The notes under the pieces are model-generated. The model did not search any database. It had not been told where the DNA came from and was given only the letters and a program-made list of their open reading frames with translations. Below are positions 9,193 through 17,065 of a stretch of DNA of 61,564 bases, in pieces. Location: positions 1-61,564 of the forward strand of contig CAMXAZ010000008.1 in NCBI GenBank assembly GCA_947179295.1. Reading direction: 5' to 3'. The stretch is from an uncultured Muribaculaceae bacterium. GTDB lineage: Bacteria > Bacteroidota > Bacteroidia > Bacteroidales > Muribaculaceae. Made by a program: the position numbers and the translations under genes. The stretch's first letter is position 1, and every line of letters starts with the position of its first letter.

Positions 9193-9237
9193 CTGTGGGT
9201 GTGAGGGCGCTGATGTGTTTTTGCAATCGCTTAAAAA

Positions 9238-10218
9238 TCAGATGGAGAGACGGCGCAGAGTGTCGAGAAGCTCGCGGTTGATGGGCTTGTCGTTTTTGAT
9301 GGCCTTGGAGAAAGGCACATAGACAATCTCGTCGTTGCGGATGCCGATCATGACATTGCGCTGTTCTTCAAGAAGAGCGTCGATGGCGGCAGCGCCCATG
9401 CGCGATGCGAGGATGCGGTCATAGGCGGTCGGTGATCCGCCGCGCTGGAGATGTCCGAGGATGGACACACGCACGTCATAGCCGGGATATTCGTTTTTCA
9501 CACGTTCGGCCAGACCCATCGCTCCGCCTGTCACCGGGCTTTCGGCCACGAGGACTATCGAGGAGTTTTTGCTCTTGCGGAAGCCGTTCTGTATGAGTTC
9601 GGCAAGCTGGTCGACCTCAGTGGAGATTTCCGGAATGATGGCGGCTTCGGCTCCGGAGGCTATTGCGCCGTTGAGGGCGAGGAAGCCGGCGTCGCGGCCC
9701 ATGACTTCGATGAAGAAGAGGCGTTCGTGGCTTGTTGCCGTGTCGCGGATCTTGTCGACACACTCCATGATGGTGTTCAGGGCTGTGTCATAACCGATGG
9801 TAGAGTCGGTGCCGTAGAGATCGTTGTCGATGGTTCCGGGGAGGCCGATGATGGGGAAGTTGAATTCGTTGGCGAAAATTCTGGCGCCGGTGAGCGATCC
9901 GTCACCGCCTATCACCACGAGGGCATCGATTTCGTGGCGCTTGAGGTTGTCGTAGGCCAGCTGACGGCCTTCCGGAGTGGTGAATTCCTTGCAGCGGGCG
10001 GTTTTGAGAATGGTGCCGCCGGCTTGGATGATGTTTGAGACGTTCTGGGTGTGGAACTCCTGGATCTCATCGGTGATGAGTCCGCGGTAGCCACGGTATA
10101 TACCTTTGACCTTGAGGCCTCCGTAGATGGCCGAGCGGGTTACGGCGCGGATTGCGGCGTTCATGCCTGGGGCGTCACCTCCGGAGGTGAGAATGCCTAC
10201 ACATTTGATTTCTGCCAT
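9238..10218 (-). CDS. pfkA: ATP-dependent 6-phosphofructokinase
   Basis: Group-I phosphofructokinase of 326 residues, catalysing fructose-6-phosphate + ATP to fructose-1,6-bisphosphate, the committed step of glycolysis. [16 protein letters not shown] is the N-terminal nucleotide-binding motif, GGDGSLTGA carries the glycine typical of ATP-type enzymes (PPi-type enzymes have Asp there), and PGTIDND holds the catalytic Asp region. [10 protein letters not shown] and [11 protein letters not shown] complete the fructose-6-phosphate site. Its leader and promoter lie in an elaborate inverted-repeat region (10245-10377). Confidence 0.95.
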   Translation of the reverse strand: MAEIKCVGILTSGGDAPGMNAAIRAVTRSAIYGGLKVKGIYRGYRGLITDEIQEFHTQNVSNIIQAGGTILKTARCKEFTTPEGRQLAYDNLKRHEIDALVVIGGDGSLTGARIFANEFNFPIIGLPGTIDNDLYGTDSTIGYDTALNTIMECVDKIRDTATSHERLFFIEVMGRDAGFLALNGAIASGAEAAIIPEISTEVDQLAELIQNGFRKSKNSSIVLVAESPVTGGAMGLAERVKNEYPGYDVRVSILGHLQRGGSPTAYDRILASRMGAAAIDALLEEQRNVMIGIRNDEIVYVPFSKAIKNDKPINRELLDTLRRLSI

Positions 10219-10244
10219 AACAGTTGAATCCGTATTAAATTAAT

Positions 10245-10377
10245 TTACCTTAGAAGTATTCTGAGTGAAGCTTTTGAAATTTAAACAAACTTTTATTAAA
10301 AAAGTTATTTTTTCGAAAGCTGCTTCCTGATGCAAAGGTAGGGTTTAAATGCGAGAATACTTCTGTCTGAAAGGTAA
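10245..10377. repeat. Nested inverted-repeat structure around the pfkA promoter
   Basis: Three concentric inverted repeats. Outer: TTACCTTAGAAGTATTCT (10245-10262) against AGAATACTTCT (10354-10364) plus AAGGTAA (10371-10377), a six-base bulge between. Middle: 10267-10279 against 10311-10326, 12 pairs with a small bulge. Inner: AACTTTT/AAAAGTT (10288-10294 with 10300-10306). The right-hand gap between middle and outer arms holds the pfkA -7 box. No flanking target-site duplication is evident. Confidence 0.7.
10333..10340 (-). promoter_or_regulatory. Predicted -7 box of pfkA
   Basis: TACCTTTG on the minus strand matches TAnnTTTG exactly. Transcription would start near 10326, giving a leader of about 108 nt whose first 16 nt can pair with 10267-10279. 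Confidence 0.65.
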
Positions 10378-10384
10378 AAAAATG

Positions 10385-11230
10385 TCAAGGGAGTATCTTG
10401 GCTGAAATTACTTTCACATCTTCCAGCGGGCGGTCATAGCCGTCAGTCTCAACCTTTTGGATTTTGTCGACGGTGTCCATGCCTGAAATGACGCGGCCGA
10501 ACACTGTGTAGGCACCGTCGAGATGCGGAGTGCCGCCTTCACGCATGTAGAGGTCGCGCTGTTCGGGGGTGAAGTAGGTCGAGTCATTGGCGGTGAGTTT
10601 TTCGGTCTCCACAGCCAGCTGCTCGCGCAGAGCTTCCAGTCCGGCCTTGTCGCGGTTGCGGCGCATGGCCATGATGCTGTCGCGGTGCTGCATCGAGAGG
10701 CTGTCAAACACCTCCTGCTTGTGGCGCATCACGGCTTTGTGTTCCATCTGGTCGAGCTGGGCGGGCGAGAATTTCTTGCCGGTGACAATGTAGAACTGTG
10801 AGCCTGATGATTTGCGCTCAGGGTTGGTGGCATCGCCTTCGCGGGCGGCGGCAAGCGCTCCGCGGTGGTGGAAGTGTTTGGGAAAGTCGATCTCGGCATC
10901 GATTCTGTATGACGGGTCACCGGCTCCGAGATGTTTGCCTTTCGGTGCATCTTTTGAGGTCGGGTCGCCTCCCTGGATCATGAAACTGTCAATGACGCGG
11001 TGGAACAGGAGGCCGTCATAGAAGCCTTCGTTGACGAGCTTGACGAAGTTTGCGGTGTGGAGAGGCGTGTCGCCGTAGAGCAGGAGGGTGATGTCGCCCA
11101 TCGTTGTGTGGAGCAGTACTTTGACATCGCCCGGATTGGTCTGGAGATCGTTCATTTCAGTGTTCGGATTATGCGCTCTCAGGCCTATGCCCAAGGCGAG
11201 AGCTATGACTATCGGTAGAATGTATTTCAT
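10385..11230 (-). CDS. Secreted cyclophilin-type peptidyl-prolyl isomerase
   Basis: Cyclophilin of 281 residues with an N-terminal signal peptide (about 1-19, ending LRAHN), so a periplasmic or envelope foldase that isomerises X-Pro bonds. The catalytic core shows GLLFHRVIDSFMIQGGDP and GSQFYIVTG. Between that strand and the C-terminal GAYTVFGRVISGMDTVDKI is a charged, largely helical insertion of about 85 residues (PAQLDQMEHKAVMRHK onward), so the protein is about 100 residues longer than a minimal cyclophilin. It follows the small gene at 11316 by 85 bases and probably shares its promoter. Confidence 0.92.
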   Translation of the reverse strand: MKYILPIVIALALGIGLRAHNPNTEMNDLQTNPGDVKVLLHTTMGDITLLLYGDTPLHTANFVKLVNEGFYDGLLFHRVIDSFMIQGGDPTSKDAPKGKHLGAGDPSYRIDAEIDFPKHFHHRGALAAAREGDATNPERKSSGSQFYIVTGKKFSPAQLDQMEHKAVMRHKQEVFDSLSMQHRDSIMAMRRNRDKAGLEALREQLAVETEKLTANDSTYFTPEQRDLYMREGGTPHLDGAYTVFGRVISGMDTVDKIQKVETDGYDRPLEDVKVISAKILP

Positions 11231-11315
11231 GAAATATTGCCGCCTGTCACTGCGGTTTTATCCCCTGCGGCCTGACGCGACTGTCGCGGCCTCAGGTCTG
11301 TTTTGAGGAGTGCTT

Positions 11316-11696
11316 TCAGATATTTTCTGTCGGGGTGATGCGCTTGTAGATGCGACGGAAGTTGTCATCGGTAGCGATCAGTTCTTCCGCGCGTGACTGA
11401 TAGTCGGCACCCCAGATAGAGGTTATCAGGTCAGGCAGATAGCGGCGTTCGCGGTCTTTCTCAATCGCGGTGGCTATGAGGCGGGAGATCACATCGGAGT
11501 AGTGCTTCCCGTCAATGGCATAGAGATAGCGGGCGGCTGATACAACAAACTGGCCGGTCGAATCGACGAGAATCATGTTGTCGACCAACTCGTCCATGAT
11601 TTCATCGCAGTGGCCTATGTGGTTGGCGATATACTCATATGTCAGGAGACCGTCCTGGTCCTGTGACAATTGTTTTTTTAAATCCTGATCCATCAT
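11316..11696 (-). CDS. Conserved hypothetical protein, 126 aa
   Basis: Soluble, acidic, helix-rich protein of 126 residues without signal peptide, membrane segment or a motif I recognise. ATGATG gives two adjacent possible starts. It contains a repeated pattern of short helices (EYIANHIGHCDEIMDELVDN; DVISRLIATAIEKDRERRYL). It is the promoter-proximal gene of a likely two-gene operon with the cyclophilin. I do not assign a function; its strong promoter and conserved look argue it is real. Confidence 0.75.
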   Translation of the reverse strand: MMDQDLKKQLSQDQDGLLTYEYIANHIGHCDEIMDELVDNMILVDSTGQFVVSAARYLYAIDGKHYSDVISRLIATAIEKDRERRYLPDLITSIWGADYQSRAEELIATDDNFRRIYKRITPTENI

Positions 11697-11722
11697 GGTT
11701 GCGTAAGATGTGAAAATTTGTG

Positions 11723-11754
11723 CAAAAGTACTAACATTCGCTTAATTATCCAAA
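11723..11754 (-). promoter_or_regulatory. Promoter of the 11316 gene and cyclophilin operon
   Basis: Minus strand: -33 TTTG (11754-11751), 20-base spacer, -7 TACTTTTG (11730-11723). Both elements match the Bacteroides sigma-ABfr consensus, with spacing identical to the second SusC promoter in this window. Confidence 0.8.
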
Positions 11755-11845
11755 TTGCAAATGTCTGATTGGTAAAAAGGTCTGTGTTTTTGCTCTAAAC
11801 GGACAAATTTGATGTGCTTTGGTGGTTGATATGGATTAAAAGTGA

Positions 11846-11853
11846 TAATTTTG
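11846..11853 (+). promoter_or_regulatory. Predicted -7 box of the AraC-type gene
   Basis: TAATTTTG matches TAnnTTTG exactly; a TTTG at 11818-11821 could be the -33 element although the 24-base spacer is a little long. Leader about 43 nt. Confidence 0.55.
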
Positions 11854-11902
11854 CCGATAATTGCGGTTAGAACGCCGCTTACTTGTTTTTTGAAAATTCA
11901 AT

Positions 11903-12829
11903 ATGGGCAAGACTGTAAATCTGACACAGCTGAAATCGCTTGAAAAATTCGTCACCGAATTTTCGAATCTCAGTGACGACTATGTGTTCACACGTCTGAC
12001 CGAGTCAAACCGCACACCGCTGCTGATGTCGGAGACCGGGCCGGTCAGATTTGACGGCATGTCGTGGTTTCTCTGTTTTGGCGGATGCCTTGACTTTGAA
12101 GTGAATCTGACACCGGCTTCCCTGACTCCAAATTCAGTAGGCGTGACGCGGCCGGGTTCTTTTATCGAGGTCAAGAATATCGACTGGACCGGTCTGGATT
12201 GCTATATGCTCTTTGTGTCAAGTGATTTTATCCGCGACATAAACTTTGATCTGAATATTCTCGGATCTCTGGCTCCTATGGGCGAGAAAGGGCTTAAGGA
12301 GAATCCTGTAATAACGATTCTGCCTGAGGAAGCTTCTCTGCTGAGGGCCTATTTCGAGATACTGAATCATAACACACACAATATACATGATACGGACAGC
12401 ACCTATGGCAAGTCGATAGCCAGATGTGTGATAGCCGCGCTGACTTATCAGCTGATACAGATTGTCAGCCGCAGGATTCCGGCAGACTCCGGTGACCGGC
12501 CCAAGTCGAGGAGAATGACTTATGTGCATGAGTTCATACAGCTGGTGCATGAGTATCACCGCAGCGAGCGGACGGTGGCTTTCTATGCCGACAAACTTTT
12601 TATATCTCCGAAATATCTTTCGCTGATCATCAAGGAGACTCTTGGACGTTCGGCGGCTGAAATCATCGATGACTACGTGATACTTGAAGCCAAGAATCTG
12701 CTGCGTTTCTCAGGAAAGAACATCCAGCAGGTAAGCTATGAGCTGAACTTTCCGAACCAGTCTTCTTTCGGGAAGTATTTCAAACATCTGACAGGACTTT
12801 CTCCGTCGGAATACCAGCGTTCGGTCTGA
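11903..12829 (+). CDS. AraC-family transcriptional regulator
   Basis: Regulator of 308 residues. The N-terminal half (1-190) is a cupin-like sensor region (WFLCFGGCLDFEVNL; VGVTRPGSFIEVKNIDW). The C-terminal ~100 residues form the double helix-turn-helix of AraC/XylS proteins: FYADKLFISPKYLSLIIK is the first HTH and QVSYELNFPNQSSFGKYFKH plus GLSPSEYQRS the second with the family signature. The ligand is unknown. It is transcribed toward the PAP2, ATPase-DUF4435 and adenylation-domain genes and could regulate them, but the 162-base gap and a hairpin at 12842-12861 make it a separate unit. Start supported by the upstream -7 box. Confidence 0.9.
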   Translation: MGKTVNLTQLKSLEKFVTEFSNLSDDYVFTRLTESNRTPLLMSETGPVRFDGMSWFLCFGGCLDFEVNLTPASLTPNSVGVTRPGSFIEVKNIDWTGLDCYMLFVSSDFIRDINFDLNILGSLAPMGEKGLKENPVITILPEEASLLRAYFEILNHNTHNIHDTDSTYGKSIARCVIAALTYQLIQIVSRRIPADSGDRPKSRRMTYVHEFIQLVHEYHRSERTVAFYADKLFISPKYLSLIIKETLGRSAAEIIDDYVILEAKNLLRFSGKNIQQVSYELNFPNQSSFGKYFKHLTGLSPSEYQRSV

Positions 12830-12841
12830 GAAACTGTTTTG

Positions 12842-12861
12842 GAGGTTGTTTTTACGACCTC
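12842..12861 (+). terminator. Possible terminator after the AraC-type gene
   Basis: GAGGTTGT/ACGACCTC hairpin with one G-T pair and a four-T loop just after the stop codon, then CTAAAATTTATAG. Weak U-tract. One arm is a copy of the intergenic motif also seen at 43-55 and 42251-42262. Confidence 0.45.
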
Positions 12862-12991
12862 TAAAATTTATAGCACTTTGCCTTTTAGGGGCTTGTCGGT
12901 GTCGATTTGTTTGTCCGGATCTTGCCGGATAAGAGACTGTAAACAACGGTCTCTTGATTAATTAGTGGAATAATAGAAAATAGTTGATAAA

Positions 12992-13639
12992 TTGAAGAAA
13001 ATCGGATTGATCGTAATATCCGTGTGGCTGGCCGTGTGCAATGCCGCGGCTGCAGACCGTGGTTCGCGTCTGGTCAGCAAAGCTGCTGACGCAGAGGTTG
13101 ACTGCTTGCAATATCTTCCGATGGTTTTCCCGGAAGCAATGAAACTCTGTGGACAGCCCACGCGCTCCGGCTGGGGACGCCTCGTGGTCTCTCAGGGCTT
13201 CTCGGTTGTCCTGATGGCCGGAACTGTCTACTCTCTGAAGCATATAGTTGGTGAGCGGCGTCCCGACCGTTCCGACTGTCGCTCCTTTCCGTCAGGGCAT
13301 TCCGCCTGGGCCTTCGCAGGGGCTACGGTAGTTGCCAGGGAACTCGGCTGGCGTTCGGCATGGTATCCGGTCGGAGCTTATGCCTTTGCGGCCGGAATAG
13401 CCATCGAGCGTATTGCCGTGAGGCGACATTCGGCATTGGATGTGGCAGCGGGAGCTCTGACGGGAGTGGCTATGACCGAACTGGGTTATTTTCTCGCAGA
13501 CCGCATCTATGGCGGCCGCGGACTGAGTGATAAGTATCGGCTCAGCGTCAGTCCGGCGGCTTTGGCGGTCCCTGCGGGCTGTGCGGGTCAGGATGCCCTT
13601 GCTGTGGCTCCGGGTGTGATATTCAGTCTGGAGTTTTGA
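12992..13639 (+). CDS. Secreted PAP2-family phosphatase
   Basis: PAP2/acid-phosphatase family protein of 215 residues. The three catalytic motifs are present: KHIVGERRP (K83, R90-P91), PSGH (100-103) and R140-x5-H146-x3-D150. The first residue of the third motif is Glu where Ser is usual. A signal peptide (KKIGLIVISVWLAVCNAAAA) shows export; hydrophobic segments in the core suggest a membrane-associated enzyme acting on phospholipid, undecaprenyl-PP or similar substrate. I chose the TTG at 12992 because it is the only start that gives a complete signal peptide; the first in-frame ATG lies well inside the mature protein. Confidence 0.85.
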   Translation: MKKIGLIVISVWLAVCNAAAADRGSRLVSKAADAEVDCLQYLPMVFPEAMKLCGQPTRSGWGRLVVSQGFSVVLMAGTVYSLKHIVGERRPDRSDCRSFPSGHSAWAFAGATVVARELGWRSAWYPVGAYAFAAGIAIERIAVRRHSALDVAAGALTGVAMTELGYFLADRIYGGRGLSDKYRLSVSPAALAVPAGCAGQDALAVAPGVIFSLEF

Positions 13640-13709
13640 TTATATCGAAACAATGTGTATATTTGTTATTGATATAGCTGCGCGCATAAAAGCCGTGCTA
13701 TGACAGGTT

Positions 13710-15320
13710 ATGAAACTTACTCTTCCTCCCCGCATTTCAGGTCGGCCTCTTGAAGTCGACACGTCAGAAAACCGCCAGTTGATCATCATCGGAGCCAATG
13801 GATCAGGAAAAACCCGCTTTGCCAACCGGATGATGGCAGATCTCGGTGCGGCGGCGTTTAGAATGTCGGCCCTCAAAGCTCTTTATGGCAAGGATGTGGA
13901 AGATCTGACACCTGGTTCCATTGACTCGCTCTACCGCGAGGCCACCGGAGGCGGATCGACTTTCATACGCAATGACATAAAGGGCGAGTTCGACCGTATG
14001 CTCGCTCTGATGCTCAACGAGGAGATGCTGAATCTTGTGGCGTTCAAATACAGTAATTACAGACGTAATGAAGTCTCGGAACGCAAGGATGGAAAAGGCG
14101 GCAGGGAGGGAAGACTGCCCGTGACGCGGCTTGACCGTATGGTGAGGCTCTGGCAGCGGGTGTTCCCCGGCAATAAGGTGCTGATAGAAAGCGGCAGAAT
14201 GATTTTCGGCAGCGAGAGGTCGGATGACACCTATTCATCGGCCAAACTCTCGGCCGGCGAAAGGGCCGTGCTGTATTATATAGGAGCCGCGATGTTTGCT
14301 CCGCAGGGGGCCACGATATTTGTCGAATCGCCTGACATGCTGCTGCATCCGTCGTCGATCCGTTCGTTGTGGGACCGCATTGAGGAGATGAGGCGTGACT
14401 GCTCGTTTGTCTACATAACCCATGACCTGTCATTTGCCTCGACCCGTGGTGACGGTGTTACCGTATGGGTCAAGGGTTGCGACCCCTCGCTTGAGCAGTG
14501 GGACTATGATATCATGACATCGGCCGACGGACTTAACGACGAGGTGTATCTTGCCATTCTGGGAGCGCGCAAGCCGGTGCTCTTCATAGAGGGAGATGGA
14601 GTTAATTCGATTGATGCCAAACTATATCCGCTTATATTTGAGGAATATACCGTGAAATCGCTCGGCGGCTGCGATAGAGTGATCGAGTCGACCAGGACAT
14701 TCAACAGTCTGCGGGCTTTTCATAATCTCGACGCATTCGGCATTGTGGACCGCGACCGCCGCAATGAGGCGGAGGTCAATTATCTGCGGGGTAAGAAAAT
14801 CCTTGTGCCGGAAGTAGCCGAGATAGAGAATATCTTTATGCTCGAAGCTGTGATCAAGGCTGTGGCGCGGCATTTCCACCGTGATCAGAACGAGGCTTTC
14901 GCAAGGGTCAAGAAGTCGATCATGCGCCTGTTCGAGACCGATCTGCGGCAGCAGGCGCTGATGCACACACGCCATCAGGTCAAAAAGACCGTGGAGCACC
15001 GTATCGACGGCCGCTTCGCCAATATCGGTAAACTGGAAGAACATATCAACGACCTCTGCCAGTCAATCAATCCGCGTGGCATCTACGAGGAATACTGCCG
15101 TGATTTCCGCCGCTATGTGGCGCAGGGAGATTATGCGGCGGTGCTCAAGGTCTACAACCGCAAGACCATGATTTCGGAGAGCCATGTGGCGCGGGCATGC
15201 GGTCTGCGCCGCGACGACAAAGACACATATATCAGGGCCATACTCTCGATTCTGAAAGAAAACCGTGATCCGGCTTCGACTATCCGTGAGGCCATAAGAG
15301 GCATTTTCGGGATAGAATGA
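13710..15320 (+). CDS. ATPase fused to DUF4435 (TOPRIM-like) domain, possible defence protein
   Basis: Two-domain protein of 536 residues. Residues 1-285 are an ABC/SMC-like ATPase: Walker A GANGSGKT (28-35), signature-like LSAGERA (180-186), Walker-B-like IFVESPDMLLHP with E206-S207 in place of the usual Asp-Glu, and VYITHDL. From about residue 288 comes a DUF4435 region: LFIEGDG (E294) and GIVDRDRR (D347, D349) give the Glu plus Asp-x-Asp arrangement of TOPRIM nucleases, followed by a helical tail. OLD nucleases and the AriA/AriB pair of the PARIS anti-phage system share this ATPase-plus-TOPRIM logic; in PARIS the parts may be one protein. This protein is shorter than I would expect for a merged AriA-AriB, and no classical partner gene is adjacent. 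Function is inferred; a housekeeping role is possible. Confidence 0.75.
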   Translation: MKLTLPPRISGRPLEVDTSENRQLIIIGANGSGKTRFANRMMADLGAAAFRMSALKALYGKDVEDLTPGSIDSLYREATGGGSTFIRNDIKGEFDRMLALMLNEEMLNLVAFKYSNYRRNEVSERKDGKGGREGRLPVTRLDRMVRLWQRVFPGNKVLIESGRMIFGSERSDDTYSSAKLSAGERAVLYYIGAAMFAPQGATIFVESPDMLLHPSSIRSLWDRIEEMRRDCSFVYITHDLSFASTRGDGVTVWVKGCDPSLEQWDYDIMTSADGLNDEVYLAILGARKPVLFIEGDGVNSIDAKLYPLIFEEYTVKSLGGCDRVIESTRTFNSLRAFHNLDAFGIVDRDRRNEAEVNYLRGKKILVPEVAEIENIFMLEAVIKAVARHFHRDQNEAFARVKKSIMRLFETDLRQQALMHTRHQVKKTVEHRIDGRFANIGKLEEHINDLCQSINPRGIYEEYCRDFRRYVAQGDYAAVLKVYNRKTMISESHVARACGLRRDDKDTYIRAILSILKENRDPASTIREAIRGIFGIE

Positions 15321-15467
15321 CGCTTTAGGATTTCCTTTGCATATAATCACATCCTTTTAACAGATCCGGCTTAAACTTATTGCTGGATCAGACCGTTATT
15401 CATGTATCAACCGCCATGCTATAAGGTGGTTACGGTTTTTATATGTATAACAAAAGGATGTAATATT

Positions 15468-16949
15468 ATGGAATCGACGATTTACTCACGCTTCAAAGAG
15501 CTCGTCAACAATGACCCGGACCATCCTGCAGTCATCGACGAACGCTCCTGTGTCAATTATGCAGGTCTTGACCGTTTGGTCGACAGCCTGATTTCACGCT
15601 TTCCTTCGTTCATTCCGGCGAGAGTCGGGATTGTGATGGATCACAGTGTGGAGATGATAGGGTCCATCCTTGCCGTCATAAAATCAGGTGCCGCTTTTGT
15701 GGCTGTCGAACCGGATTTCCCGCCCGAACGTCTGACAACATTTCTCATTGAGAACGGTGTCGACTTTGTGATCACGCAAGAAAAGTATGCCGGGCTTGTC
15801 AGAGACTTCTCCCGGCTGATCATTACCAGCGAGGTATTCATAGACCCGGCGCTCCACCCGCTGCCTGACCGTTCGCAGGCCAACCGCCCGGCATATATAA
15901 TGTACACTTCCACACCTGACGGTTTTCCGCTCGGAGTGGCCGTGGGCAACAGTCAGGTCATTCATTTCGCCGAGGCTTTCAGACGCACGTATAATATAAG
16001 CGGTGACGATATTCTGCTCCAGTTCTCGGCCTGCATCATGAACATCTTTATCCAGGAGGTGTTCGGCGCGCTCCTTAACGGTGCCGCTCTTGCCATACCG
16101 TCAGCCGCCACGCGCAATAATCTTGATGCTCTTGTGAGGTTTATAGACAGTCAGTATGTCACCGTCATCAGCGGATTCCCTTATCTGATGATGGAGCTTG
16201 ACAATCTGGAGGCTTTGCCGATGACAGTGCGTCTGCTTATCAGCGGAGGCGATGTGCTCCACGCCGCTTCGATCGGTCATCTGCTCGAACAGGTGCCTGT
16301 CTACAATACTTATGGGCCGGCTGAGGCTACAGTGAGTGCCACTTGCTGTTGCTGTACTCCTGATCTGGTGCTTCCTGACGGGTCTTTCCCTATCGGCAAG
16401 CCGATGAACGGGACTGATGTCATGATCCTCGACGATGATTTGCGTGAAGTGGCTCCGGGCGCTGAAGGTGAGATCTGCCTCATAGGTGACGGTCTGGCCG
16501 ACTATTATACCGGCGACCACCGTGGCGATCTTCAGCCCTTTGCCGTGATCAGCGATGGCAGGCGGGTGTTTCGCACCGGTGATATAGGCCGTCAGCTTCC
16601 CGACGGGAATTACGCTTATCTGCGCCACAAGGACAGCGAGGTCAACATACTCGGAAAGAGGGTTGTCACCGGCGAGGTGGAACGTGCCATGAAGAAGAGC
16701 GATGAAGTGGATGACTGCGTGGTGGTCCACTATGTTGACGAGCAGGGGGCGGCCTATCTTGTGGCTTATGTGGTGCCTAAGAGCCGTTCGTTCCGCCTGT
16801 CATGGGTCAAGAACCGTATGGCTCAGTATCTGCCGGCCTATATGATTCCGGAATTCTTTGTGCTGCTTAAGGCTCTGCCTACCGATGCGGCCGGCGCCAT
16901 CAATCCCAAGGCTCTGCCGGTTGTGCTCAAAGACGGTAAGGCCGGCTGA
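15468..16949 (+). CDS. Stand-alone adenylation-domain (AMP-binding) protein with degenerate motifs
   Basis: AMP-binding superfamily protein of 493 residues related to NRPS adenylation domains and DltA. Family features are clear: SGAAFVAVEPDFPPERL (A2), YGPAEATV (from residue 282, A5), RTGD (369-372, A7) and DSEVNILGKRV (A8). Two catalytic motifs are altered. A3, normally TSGxTGxPKG, reads YTSTPDGFPLGV (146-157), losing the glycines and lysine. In A10 the catalytic Lys of NGK is Ala477 (AAGAINPKAL). No carrier or condensation domain is attached or adjacent. I chose the ATG at 15468, which follows AAAAGGATG; an in-frame extension to 15402 has no family match. Either an inactive relative or an enzyme with altered chemistry. 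It ends at a bidirectional terminator. Confidence 0.82.
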   Translation: MESTIYSRFKELVNNDPDHPAVIDERSCVNYAGLDRLVDSLISRFPSFIPARVGIVMDHSVEMIGSILAVIKSGAAFVAVEPDFPPERLTTFLIENGVDFVITQEKYAGLVRDFSRLIITSEVFIDPALHPLPDRSQANRPAYIMYTSTPDGFPLGVAVGNSQVIHFAEAFRRTYNISGDDILLQFSACIMNIFIQEVFGALLNGAALAIPSAATRNNLDALVRFIDSQYVTVISGFPYLMMELDNLEALPMTVRLLISGGDVLHAASIGHLLEQVPVYNTYGPAEATVSATCCCCTPDLVLPDGSFPIGKPMNGTDVMILDDDLREVAPGAEGEICLIGDGLADYYTGDHRGDLQPFAVISDGRRVFRTGDIGRQLPDGNYAYLRHKDSEVNILGKRVVTGEVERAMKKSDEVDDCVVVHYVDEQGAAYLVAYVVPKSRSFRLSWVKNRMAQYLPAYMIPEFFVLLKALPTDAAGAINPKALPVVLKDGKAG

Positions 16950-16982
16950 CAGAAATCGGTCACTGCAGCTGACAGAATTCAG

Positions 16983-17038
16983 ACAAAACAATATCGGAAG
17001 CGTTTCCCTGAGTGGAGGCGCTTCCGATGTTGTTTTGT
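16983..17038. terminator. Bidirectional terminator between adenylation-domain and MscS genes
   Basis: Twenty-pair inverted repeat with one G-T pair, 16983-17002 with 17019-17038; core ATCGGAAGCG/CGCTTCCGAT flanked by ACAAAACAA and TTGTTTTGT. It lies between convergent genes. Confidence 0.9.
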
Positions 17039-17065
17039 GTATTGCGTTGTGGTGTCGGATATGGA

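Noticed and set aside
13710-15320. Calling this a confirmed PARIS system
   Set aside because: Only the domain logic matches; the protein is shorter than I expect and no other defence gene is adjacent, so the claim is limited to a possibility.
15402-15467. Upstream start for the adenylation-domain protein
   Set aside because: The added residues match nothing and the ATG at 15468 has an AAAAGGATG sequence before it.
15468-16949. Start of an NRPS biosynthetic cluster
   Set aside because: No condensation, carrier, thioesterase or phosphopantetheinyl transferase gene is near, and the A-domain catalytic motifs are altered.
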